Assembly (NCBI GenBank): GCA_026636295.1
Contig: CP089462.1
Coordinates: forward strand, 992,001 to 1,056,000
Source: Medakamo hakoo
Lineage: Eukaryota > Chlorophyta > Trebouxiophyceae > Coccomyxaceae
DNA length: 64,000 nt
Direction of reading: 5' to 3'
Shown here: in pieces, positions 32,352 through 41,203 of the stretch
How positions within the stretch are numbered: position 1 is the first letter of the stretch
Layout: every line of letters starts with the position of its first letter
Program-made: the position numbers and the translations under genes
The notes under the pieces: model-generated
What the model was told of the DNA's origin: nothing
Databases searched by the model: none
The model's input: only the letters and a program-made list of their open reading frames with translations

Positions 32352-34528
32352 ATGGACATTGAAAAGGCCGCGGCTACGGCGCCGCCGGCGCCAGGCGAGC
32401 CTTCCTCCGCTCCGCCGGCCAAACCTCTCCGCCCGACAAAGAGTTTCGGCATCGTGCGCTCCGCCACAACACTGGTGAATTGACGGGGGAAAGGGCTGCG
32501 TTTGGGAGTGCACAGACGTGGAGGCGGCTGCTGAGGGGCAGGAGGACCCGTGAGATGGCTGGACTGGCGCGGTGGCCGCCGCGTGTCGAAAGCGAATGGT
32601 CTCCCCCCCCCGCCCGCGCGCGGCGAGTTGGCGCGCGGGCCCGACCCACCGCTCCGCCGCCCACCGGTGCTTGCTTGGCTCCGCCCCGCTCACACCCCCT
32701 CATCCCAACACCCCATCCCAGACGAAAGAGGAAGCTAATGCGCACCGGTCGGTGACGGCGACGCGCAATGCGACCTTGTGAGTTGAAAAAGGCGGACAAA
32801 GGCCGGCCCACAGGCGGGTGACCTGCCTCCACGCCTCATCCGGCCGCACCCTCCCTCACACACAAGCCCCCCACACCCCCCACCCCATCCAGCCTGGGCG
32901 TCCTGTGGCACAACTTTACGTCGTGCGTTTCGTTTTGCTGTCGGAGGGCGGGCGGGCGGGCGGACGGGGAGAGGGGGGGGGGGGGGGGAGGGAAGGAGCG
33001 ACCCACACACCCCATCCATCCATTCCATCACCACGCCCGCCCCACCCCCACCCCCCACCCCCCACCCCCCACTCCGTCTCTCTTGCACCAACAACACAGC
33101 ATGGTCGGCGCCGGCGTGCTGGGCCTGCCCTTCGCCATGGCCAACCTCACCTGGGGCGGCGGCCTGGTCACGCTCTTCCTGTCGTGGCTCGTCTCGTACG
33201 GCACGTTCATCGCCCTCGTCCTCATGCACGAGCAGGGCAAGCCGCCCGCCATCACGCGCATGGACCGGTACCAGGAGCTGACCCGGTTCGCGTTTGGGCG
33301 CGTCGCGGGCAACTGGTGCCTGCTGCCCTTCCAGATCATCCTGTTTGCGGGCATTCCCGTCGCGTACTCCATCACGGCCGGCGACTCGATCCAAAAAGTC
33401 ATCGACCTGCTGGCGCCGGACGGCGCGCCCGTGCGGCGGGCGGGGCTGTCCGCCTGGATCGTCCTCTTCTCCGGCGTCCAGCTGGCCGTCGTCCAGATCC
33501 GGTCCTTCCACCACATGAGCTTCGTGTCCGCGGCGGGCGCGGTCGCCTCCCTGTTCTACGTGGGCGTCGCCGCCATCACCTCGCTCGTGGAAGGCACCGT
33601 CGGCTCCGCGCCCGCCGCGGCCCGCACCGTCTCGTACGCGCCCCCGCCCGTGGACTCGACCTGGTCCCGCTTCACCGCCATCGCCAACGCCATCGCGACG
33701 TTCGCCTTTGCGTGGGGCGGCCACAACATCGCGTGCGAGATTCAAGCCACCCTGCCCATGCCGCCCACGTCGGTCACGCCGATGATGCGGTCCGTGCACA
33801 CGACGTTTTGGCTGGCCGCCCTGTGCTACGGCGCCGTCTCCATTTGCGGGTACTGGGCGTACGGGCGCATCGTGCAGGACAACGTGCTGCTGGCCATGGG
33901 CGGGCCTGGCGCGAGTGTCGCGTTGAAAGGGATTGTGGCGGCGGCCAACTTGGCGGTCGGTGCGTTGTTTTTTTTTTTTTTGGGAGGGGTGGGTGGGTGG
34001 GTGGGTGGGTGGGAGTGGTGGTGGGTGGGCCCGCGTGCCTGGAGGTGAGGGGGTTCACCCCTCGCGCCACCCCACACCACACACACACACACACACACAC
34101 ACACAGTCATCCACGTCCTGGCCGGCTACCAGGTCTACCTCTTCCCCCTCATCGACATGATCGAGGGGCTGGCCCTCTCCCACCGCATCATCCCCAACGG
34201 CGCCTTCCGCCTGGCCACGCGCACCGCGCTGGTGGTGGCCATCGGTTTCATCGCGTGCGCGATCCCCTTTTTCTCCGCCATTCTGGGCATCCTGGGCGCG
34301 CTGTCCGTGACGCCCACCACGTTCATGATGCCGTGCATCCTGTGGCTGCACCTGGGCCCGCAAGGCCGGGGGCGCGGGTGGTGGATGCGGCCCTACGCGT
34401 TGAGGGACTGGACGTGGTGGGCGGCGGTGGCGGGCGTGGCGCTGTCGGGGGCGGTCATGCTGCTGGGCACGATCGGGGCGGTCGACATTTTCGTCAAGGG
34501 CATTCACACGTACGGGAGCTTTCAGTGA
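32352..34528 (+). CDS. AAAP-family amino-acid permease (second copy of the family)
   Basis: Membrane amino-acid transporter of the AAAP family. Exons 32352-32474, 32722-32777, 32893-32922, 33100-33959 and 34107-34528 (phases 0, 2, 2, 1); 496 aa. Joining them restores the family's first helix, HNFTS-MVGAGVLGLPFAMA, split between the 30-nt third exon and the fourth, and AANLAV-VIHVLAGYQVYLFP across the last intron. About eleven hydrophobic segments follow. It resembles lysine/histidine-type transporters (LTWGGGLVTLFLSWLVSYGT) more than the permease at 7519; the two are not recent duplicates. Intron 3 holds a G16 run and intron 4 ends in a (CA)n tract. Confidence 0.88.
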
Positions 34529-34706
34529 GGAAAAAAAAATGAGAGAGCGGGGAGAGAGAGGGAGGGGGAGGGAGGGGTTTGCAAAACAGCTGCTGCATGG
34601 GGGACGGCTGGTGTCGGGCGCAAAAGTAGGCTTGTTTTTTTTCTCCCCCCTGTTGCTTTCACGAAACGAAACTCTCTTCTCGCGTCCTCGCCACGCCCGC
34701 AATCCC

Positions 34707-36101
34707 ATGCGGCCCACAAGCCGGCCGGCCAGGCCTGGCCGGCCGGGCGCGCGCGCTCGAACACAGGCCGCGCACCGACCCCAACAACCTTCCGCACCCC
34801 CGATGCCTCGCCCGACCAGCACTGACGACCTCGCGCGTTCGCTCCGCGACGCGCTGGCCGACCGCCGCTCGTCCGTCGCCGCGCCCGCCGCAGCAGCACG
34901 AGCGCTGCTAGGCCGTCTGGCCATGACGAGAGAGCGTCCGAGCCCCGCTGTTGCGGGGCTGGCCGACGCCCTGGCCGGCGCGGTCGCGCGTGCCCTCGCC
35001 CGCCAAGACGCCGCCGCCGCCGGGTCCCTGCCTTCCAACGCGGCCTTGCTCGCCTCCCTCGCCCGCCTCCGCCACGCCAGCCTGGCCACGCAGGAACTGG
35101 CGGGCGCGGTGGGCCGTCAGGCGCGCGGCGCGCTGGCTGAGCACGACCGCGACCGCCTGGTGGCGGCCGCGCCAGCCGCCGCGGCCGCGGCCGCCGCGGC
35201 CTCGCTGGGTTGGGCCCCGTCCGGCCGGTGGCTGGACGCCACGCTCGCGTGCCTCACGTCCGCGTCGTCCAGCCCCAGTTCCACGCCCATTCTGGCCGCC
35301 GCGTGGGCCGACGTCCTGGACGCGTGCGTGGGCGCCCGGCACGCGCCCGGCGTCGCGCCCGCAGCGGCCGCGGCGAGCGCCCGCGTGTCTCCGTCCCTGG
35401 CCGCGAGGATTGGCGCGGCGCTCGCCGCCCTGGGCTATGACGAGACGCCCGCCCTCGCCGCCGCCCTGCGCGCGCGCGTGTGCGGCGGCCCACGCGGGTC
35501 GGTCGCACCTCCAGCAGCCGCACGCGCCGCGTGCGCTCTGGGCGCCTGGGGCGGCCTGGACCCCGCCTCTGCTGCGGCTGCCCTGGACCACGTGGGCGGC
35601 GACGACGGCGGGCTGGTTGTGTCGGGGCCCGACGCGGCCGCCCTGTGGGCGGCCGTGCGGCGGGTGGAGCTGTGCGACCTGTCTCCACGCGCAGCGAGGG
35701 CGCTGGAGGCCGTGAGGGCGGCGGGCGTGGCTGCCGCGGCGGCGACAGCCGCGGCCGGACCGCCGCCAGGGTTGGAGGAGCTGTGCGCCTGGTGCGCGTC
35801 GGCGTGCGCCGCCAGCGCCGCCACCGCCCCGCCCGACGGCGAGGCCGGCCTGCTGTGGGCGGTCGTCGTGGGCGGCGGGACGCTCGTCATCGAGGTCGGC
35901 CCGCCCGGGGACGTGTCGTCCAACCTGCCGCCCGTCCGGCTGGGGCGAGGGCGGGCCCTGGCGCGCCCGGGAGGCGTCGTGATCGGGTGGGAGGAGGTGG
36001 CGGGGTGGGGCGGGAGACAGAGTGACGCGGCGGCGGCGGCGGCGGCGGTGGGCGCGGTCGCGGACGCGTGGCGGCAGGTAGGTGCAGGCAGCAGAGCGTA
36101 G
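34707..36101 (+). CDS. Possible RAP/OPR-type organelle RNA protein
   Basis: Single exon, 464 aa from the ATG at 34707; an in-frame ATG at 34803 is an alternative. The first 33 residues (MRPTSRPARPGRPGARARTQ) are Arg/Pro-rich like a mitochondrial or plastid targeting peptide. The body consists of degenerate helical repeats (LASLARLRHASLATQELAGA; LAARIGAALAALGYDE), as seen in FASTK/OPR proteins. Near the C-terminus, GGTLVIEVGPPGDVSSN and GGVVIGWEEVAGWG sit where a RAP domain would place its beta strands. Function in organelle RNA processing is inference; the repeats are weak. A (GA)n tract begins at the stop codon. Confidence 0.5.
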   Translation: MRPTSRPARPGRPGARARTQAAHRPQQPSAPPMPRPTSTDDLARSLRDALADRRSSVAAPAAAARALLGRLAMTRERPSPAVAGLADALAGAVARALARQDAAAAGSLPSNAALLASLARLRHASLATQELAGAVGRQARGALAEHDRDRLVAAAPAAAAAAAAASLGWAPSGRWLDATLACLTSASSSPSSTPILAAAWADVLDACVGARHAPGVAPAAAAASARVSPSLAARIGAALAALGYDETPALAAALRARVCGGPRGSVAPPAAARAACALGAWGGLDPASAAAALDHVGGDDGGLVVSGPDAAALWAAVRRVELCDLSPRAARALEAVRAAGVAAAAATAAAGPPPGLEELCAWCASACAASAATAPPDGEAGLLWAVVVGGGTLVIEVGPPGDVSSNLPPVRLGRGRALARPGGVVIGWEEVAGWGGRQSDAAAAAAAVGAVADAWRQVGAGSRA

Positions 36102-36124
36102 AGAGAGAGAGAGAGAGAGAGAGA
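36100..36124 (+). repeat. (GA)n microsatellite beginning at a stop codon
   Basis: About twelve GA dinucleotides. The stop codon TAG of the preceding gene runs directly into AGAGAG. Confidence 0.9.
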
Positions 36125-36474
36125 CGGGTTGCAGTGTGGCGCCTCTGTGTCACGCCCGCCCACATTCCTGTCCAAGGCGTGTGACGTTGTCGACAGTGCG
36201 TGCGTGTGCTTGCTCAAGCAAAGCGCGCACGGGGCGGGCTGGCGTGACGCAACAAGGGGAGGGGTTCACTGTTTTTTTTTTTAGTTGTGCTGGTCGGCCC
36301 ACGCTGCCCCCGGCCGTGAGTGGGCAGCCCCTTCCTCCCGCTGTCCACACCCTCCAAAGGTGCGCCCCCCGCGCCATTCCCACACATGCAGCTTTGCCCG
36401 CGTCCGTGCGTGCGAGAGGGAAAACAACGCACAGCGCGCTCGCCGTGGCTCGACCCTCCCGTGCACGCCGGCGC
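36125..36474. other. Intergenic region, RAP-like gene to tRNA
   Basis: About 350 bp that hold the 3' UTR of the upstream gene, a T10 run near 36270-36281 and the region downstream of the tRNA terminator. No gene is seen. Confidence 0.4.
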
Positions 36475-36482
36475 AAAAAAAA
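36475..36482 (-). terminator. Pol III terminator of tRNA-Ser
   Basis: Eight A on the + strand, i.e. T8 in the tRNA sense strand, two bases after the tRNA 3' end. A T4+ run is the standard RNA polymerase III stop. Confidence 0.85.
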
Positions 36483-36484
36483 TC

Positions 36485-36565
36485 CGCTCACTGCAGGATT
36501 TGAACCTACGCACCTCTCGGTACGCCCTTAGCAGGGGCGCGCCTTAACCACTCGGCCAAATGAGC
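36485..36565 (-). tRNA. trnS-GCU: tRNA-Ser (GCU anticodon)
   Basis: 81 nt, no intron, CCA not encoded. Acceptor stem GCTCATT pairs with AGTGAGC (one T-G wobble). The D arm is GGCCGAGTGGTTAAGGC, matching the A box. The anticodon loop CTGCTAA gives anticodon GCT at 36530-36532, reading AGC/AGU. A long variable arm (about 13 nt, ACCGAGAGGTGCG) makes it a type II tRNA as expected for Ser. The T arm is GTAGG-TTCGAAT-CCTGC, the B box. Discriminator G is the serine identity base. Confidence 0.95.
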
Positions 36566-37148
36566 GTGTCATTTGTCGCGAGGGAAACTCGCGAGGGAAC
36601 GACTCGTTTATACCCTGACCGATTTTCCAACTCCTTATGAATGGCGCCCGACGCTTTTTCCGTCCTCGTGGGCCAGCGTCCACGCGTCGTCCCACGCCAT
36701 GCCCTGTGCGAGCTGCCAGGCAGTGCAACGCACGCGCTGGCGTGTAATGGTGGGGTGGCCGGGCGGCGGAACGGCGCGGTCGCGCCGAGTTTTGAGGCCG
36801 TCTCGACGCCCCCCGCCCTGGGGCCAGGTTGCAGCGCGTCGGTGGCAGCGGGCGCCACGGGTCCCACGCCCCGCCCACCCTCTTTCCGTCTTCATGCCTG
36901 CAAGCGAACATGCTGGATCCCGGTGATTGTGTGTGTGCATCAGACGGGAGCCGCGTTGAAACCCCCCCTGCCGGCCGGGCTGTGGAGGTGGGGGGCCTGC
37001 GTGGAGGGTACAGCGGCGTCGCCTAGCCTCACTACGGTCACCGGCAGGTGCGGCCGACAAAGAAAAAGCAGCACGCACGCACCTCCCACACTCCTCCTCG
37101 CCCGCCCCCTGGCATCGCGCAAAGAGCTGCGCGCAACGTGCCACCGCC
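36566..37148. other. Intergenic region, tRNA-Ser to Tudor-like gene
   Basis: 583 bp with no convincing frame. It contains the 5' flank of the tRNA and the promoter of the next gene. Nothing else is recognised. Confidence 0.4.
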
Positions 37149-38369
37149 ATGACGTACCATCTGTCCTGCCCGCTGACCGGGTGAGTCGCTGTTCGCCGTC
37201 TTTGTGTCGTCGGCTCGCGCGGAACGCATTGCCGACACTGCTGTCCACCCGCCCGGCCGCCCTCCTCCCCTCCTTCTCCCCGCCCCCACGCACGCGTGGA
37301 CGAGTGCAGGCGTGTCCGCAACCCACGGCGGGCCAGCGAGTCCACGCCGGTGGAATAAACTTTCACACGCCAAAACAACAAAATCCTCCCCCTCAAAACT
37401 CTCTCCAGCCACGCCCTCTGCTCCTGCACGGCCGGCGCCCCGCCCTCGGCCTCCACCCCCGCCGCCGCCGCCGCCTACGACGCCATGGCGGCGTCGCTGC
37501 ACACAGTCTGGCAGGCCCTCGACAAAGGCGGCGGCAGCTCGCCGGCCACCGCACCCCCACCGTCCGCGTCGCCTGCCTGGACGACCGTGCCCGTGCCCCG
37601 CCTGTCGCGGCGCCCCCCACCCAAGCCCAGCCCCGCTGCTGCTGCTGCTGCGGCTGCTGCCGCGGAAGCGGAGCGCGTGGCTCAAGCCGCGGAAGCCCGC
37701 GCATCCCACGCCGCTCAAGTCGCCGCAGCGGTGGAGTCCTGCCACCGCCAGGTGGGGCCGCCCCGCCCGCCGCACCGTGACCGCCAGCCCGCCGCGCCGC
37801 CGGCGCCGCCGCCGCCGCCGCCCGAACCCGTCCAGCTCATGACAGCGGCCGAAGCGCCCGCAGCCGCGGCCGCGGCGGCCCGCCTCAAAGTCCAGTGGAC
37901 GGACGGCGAGTGGTGGGACGCGGTCGTGCTGCGGGTGGAAGGCGGGCCGCCGCCCGACCCCACGTCCGTCACGCTCTTGTACGACGAGGGCGGCGAGGAG
38001 GAGGAGGGGGTGGACCTCGTGCAGATGGCGGGCGCTGGTGAGGTGGCGTGGACGGGCCCGGAACGGGAGGCGGCGTTGCGAGTGGCGGCGGCGGCGGCGG
38101 CCGCCACCGCCGCCTCCCAACCGCCACCACCACCGCAAGCCCACATGGGCGCCGTCCCCATTGCCAACTTGGTGGCTTTGGGCCCGGCCATCGCCGGCAC
38201 GCGCCTCCGGCTCGCCCTGGCCACCGGCGCGGACCTAGTCGTCACCGCGTCCGCGCCCGGCATGCCGGGCGACAGTGGCCTGCCCGTCACCCTCCCCAAC
38301 GGCAACGCCGTCACCTTGCTGGCGGACCGGGATGGGATTGACTTTTCCGTGTTTTTAGACGGGGTGTGA
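37149..38369 (+). CDS. Tudor/agenet-like protein of unknown function
   Basis: Exons 37149-37180 and 37409-38369, phase 2, donor GTGAGT; 330 aa. The 11-residue first exon (MTYHLSCPLTG) joins HALCSCTAG, giving a Cys/His-bearing start MTYHLSCPLTGHALCSCTAG that might bind metal. A helical Ala/Glu stretch near residues 85-115 precedes a Tudor-like barrel (LKVQWTDGEWWDAVVLRVEG; VTLLYDEGGEEEEGVDLVQM). The C-terminal 80 residues (IAGTRLRLALATGADLVVTA...LPNGNAVTLLAD) look like a second beta-rich fold. Reader function is inference. A start at the internal ATG 37485 would lose the Cys/His segment. Confidence 0.6.
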
Positions 38370-38681
38370 AGAGCCGGGGGGTCGAGGGGTTGAGTGTGCG
38401 TGCGGGTGGGCGGACCGGACGGCATTGTTTTGCGTTCTCCGCCTGGAAAATGGACGGGCCGTCGTCGGGCCGTCGTCGAGTTTCCGTGCTGCCCGCTGTC
38501 CGCTGCGGCGCCGCCGCATTTCAACCCCCGCGCCCCGTTCCCGCCCTTCATTTCCTCGTAGTCAGTGTGTGGAGCACGTCGTAGTCAGGCGGCGTAGTCA
38601 GTGTGCAAGAATTTCAACGGGCGCGTTTTTAGAGAGAGCCGGAAAACGGAAAAAAAACCTGCACTAGACAAAAAAACTTTT
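38370..38681. other. Convergent spacer, Tudor-like gene / mitochondrial L13
   Basis: 312 bp between stop codons, with A-runs near 38649 and T-runs near 38679. It is probably made of two short 3' UTRs; no gene is seen. Confidence 0.4.
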
Positions 38682-39723
38682 TTACTGCCCCCCACCACCA
38701 CTGCGCCCAAACCGCCGCTCAAACGCCGCCGGGTTCAGCGGCACAAAGCCGTCCGGCAGCTCCACGCTCGGTTCTTTCACGCGGAGTTTCCGCGGCGGCG
38801 GCGACCAGGGCACCAGCCGCGGGTCGCCGACGAAAGGGTGGTCGGCGCCTGCGAAGACGCGCAGCTTACGGGCGCGCGCGTCGCGCAAGCGGTTCTTGGG
38901 GAGCATGCCGTAGACGGCCCGGCGCAAGGGTTCGGTCGGGTCTTTGGCGGCCGTGTCCGCGACAGTCCGCTCCTTCAGTCCGCCGGGGTAACCAGAGTGC
39001 CACCTGTACGCCTTGTCAGTCCACTTGCGCCCCGTGAACGCGGCCGACGCCGCGTTGATCACGACCACGACGTCGCCCTCATCCGCGCCCGGCCTGTACG
39101 TCGGCTTGTCCTTGCCTTGCAGCACGGTCGAAATGCGGGACGCGAGGCGGCCGACGACCTCGTCCGTCGCGTCGACCAGGCGCAGGCGCAGGCCGGTCGC
39201 GTTGATGCCCTGACGCGGCGTGGGGGTGGGGGGGTGGGAAGACGGGTGTGTGTGTATGTGTGCGTGAGGGGCGGGGGTGGGGAACGTTCCCTCGCCAGGT
39301 CCGCCATCTACGAGGCGTGAAGACGGCCGCCTGAATTGTATGAAGGCCAGCGCAGCGGCGTGGGAGCAGGCGGTGGATCGCAGGGCCCCCGCGCGCGAAT
39401 GTTTCGCAGGGTGGTCGTCGCCGCGCCCCGACCACCCACCCACCCATCCCAGCAGCTCTGCCCGTCCCACCGCCTGGCAGCGGCCGCACAGCATGAGCCG
39501 TCGCCTTCACAGGTCCAACAGCAGTGCGCGTCCGCGGCGGCGATCGCGGGCCAGTCGTGCCGAGTTTTTTCCGGCTCCGGCCGAAACGAAAGCACAGGCC
39601 CCCGCGCCGCTCTCGCGCCCCCACCGCCGCCGGCGCGCTTGCGCCCCACGCCGCCGGCGCTCGCCCTGCCGCTCTCTTCCCTCCCTCCCTACAACTCACC
39701 CGCAGCGGGTTGCGCGGCGACAT
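38682..39723 (-). CDS. MRPL13: Mitochondrial ribosomal protein L13 (uL13m)
   Basis: Large-subunit mitoribosome protein encoded in the nucleus. Exons 39723-39700 (only 24 nt, MSPRNPLR) and 39209-38682, phase 0, donor GTGAGT; 183 aa. The match to plant mitochondrial L13 is strong: VGRLASRISTVLQGKDKPTY, DEGDVVVVINA, FTGRKWTDKAYRWHSGYPGG, AVYGMLPKNRLRDARARKLR and FAGADHPF. The short N-terminus lacks a long presequence. The 490-bp intron is large for this window. Head-to-head with eIF6. Confidence 0.94.
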
Positions 39724-39925
39724 CGCGCAGACGCGTGCGTCCTCTGAGTGCGCGCGTGCGTGTGTGTAGTGCGGCGAGTCCGCCCTCCCGCGGCTGCGTC
39801 AGGAAGCACGCAGCCTCGCAATCGCAGAGTGAGACGGGCCCAACACCCGAAATAAAAAAACACACACCTTCATCCCCTGGCCGCGAAAGTTTTTCGTGCG
39901 CCCCCAACTCCACTCACATCCAACC
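39724..39925. promoter_or_regulatory. Shared promoter spacer, L13m / eIF6
   Basis: Only 202 bp between two divergent ATGs of translation genes. It contains A-runs at 39850-39858 and alternating GTGCGTGTG/CACAC patches. A bidirectional promoter is likely. Confidence 0.5.
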
Positions 39926-40953
39926 ATGGCCACACGGTGCCAGTTTGAAAACTCCAATGAGATTGGCGTCTTTGCCAAGCTGACGAGCGCGTACTGCCTG
40001 GTCGCGCTGGGCGGGGCAGAGAATTTCTACAGGTCCGTGGCGAGAGCGCGTGACTTTTTTTCCTAGCCGGCGGAGGGGGGGGTGGTTTGGGGAGGGCGGG
40101 CGCCGCCGCGGCGAGTTGATGCGATGGCGCATCACGTCACCAAGGTTGCCGACACATGAGGCCTTCCATGGCACAAGGCAGTGCCGTGGAAACGGCTCAC
40201 ACCCCCCCGCCGCACGTGCCCCAAATGCGCGGCCGCCGCTCTGCATCCCCGACGGCTCAACCACCCCCCCTCCCCCCTCTCTCTCCCTCCGTCTCCCAAC
40301 ACACACACCACACACCCGCCAGCGTCTTTGAAGCCGAGCTGGCCGACCACATCCCCGTCGTCAAGACGGCCGTCGCCGGCACCCGCCTGGTCGGCCGGGT
40401 GTGCGTCGGCAACCGCAACGGCCTGCTGATGCCAAACACGACGACGGACCAGGAGCTGCTGCACGTGCGCAACTGCCTGCCCGACGAGGTCGTCGTCCAG
40501 CGCGTGGACGAGCGCCTGTCCGCCCTGGGCAACTGCATTGCCTGCAACGATTACGCGGCGCTGATCCACCCGGACATCGACCGGGAAACGGAAGAAATCG
40601 CGGCGGACGTGCTGGGCGTGGAAGTGTTTCGCCAAGCCGTCGCGGGCAACACGCTCGTCGGGTCGTACGCCGTCCTGACCAACCAGGGCGGCGTCGTCGC
40701 GCCGCAAGCGTCGGTGGAAGAGCTGGACGAGCTGTCCTCCCTCCTCCAAGTCCCGCTCGTCGCGGGCACCGTCAACCGCGGGTCGGACGTCATCGGCGCG
40801 GGCCTGGTCGCGAATGATTGGGCGGCGTTTTGCGGGGCGGACACGACGGCGACCGAGCTGTCCGTCATTGAGTCGGTGTTGAAGCTGCGTGGGGCTGGGC
40901 CCGCGGACGTGGCGGGCGAGATGCGGGCGTCGTTGATTGACGCCCTGGCTTGA
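39926..40953 (+). CDS. EIF6: Ribosome anti-association factor eIF6
   Basis: Binds the 60S subunit, needed for its assembly and export and blocking premature 40S joining. Exons 39926-40032 and 40323-40953, phase 2, donor GTCCGT; 245 aa, exactly the usual length. The N-terminus [20 protein letters not shown] is family-specific. Pentein-repeat segments are clear: [55 protein letters not shown] and [20 protein letters not shown]. The intron contains pyrimidine-rich sequence ending CCGCCAG. Confidence 0.97.
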
Positions 40954-41054
40954 TGCCGGGGGAAGAGGAAAGAGAAACGAGAAAAAGAGACAGGACACTT
41001 TTTTTTAGCCGGGGGTGGTGGGGCGTGTGTTTTTTGGCGGGAGCAGGGTGTGTC

Positions 41055-41079
41055 GGGGGGGGGGGGGGGGGGGGGGGGG
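41055..41079 (+). repeat. G25 homopolymer between eIF6 and a plastid-type gene
   Basis: Twenty-five consecutive G in the 250-bp convergent spacer 40954-41203. It is C25 in the sense strand of the downstream gene's 3' region. Confidence 0.9.
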
Positions 41080-41203
41080 ACGAGTGCTGAAGAGCAACAA
41101 AAATGAAAAAGGCGGGACGCACCACTGCCCATCTGGACGCTGCTGGCGTGAGCGCGTGCGGTTGTTTTGTGACACCTCCGCGCCCTCTTTCTTTTTTTTC
41201 TTT

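Noticed and set aside
32352-34528. The two amino-acid permeases as a tandem duplication
   Set aside because: They are 23 kb apart, have different intron positions, and differ in sequence beyond the shared family fold.
34707-36101. Pentatricopeptide-repeat protein
   Set aside because: The repeats lack the PPR 35-residue register; a RAP/OPR-like reading fits the C-terminus better, though weakly.
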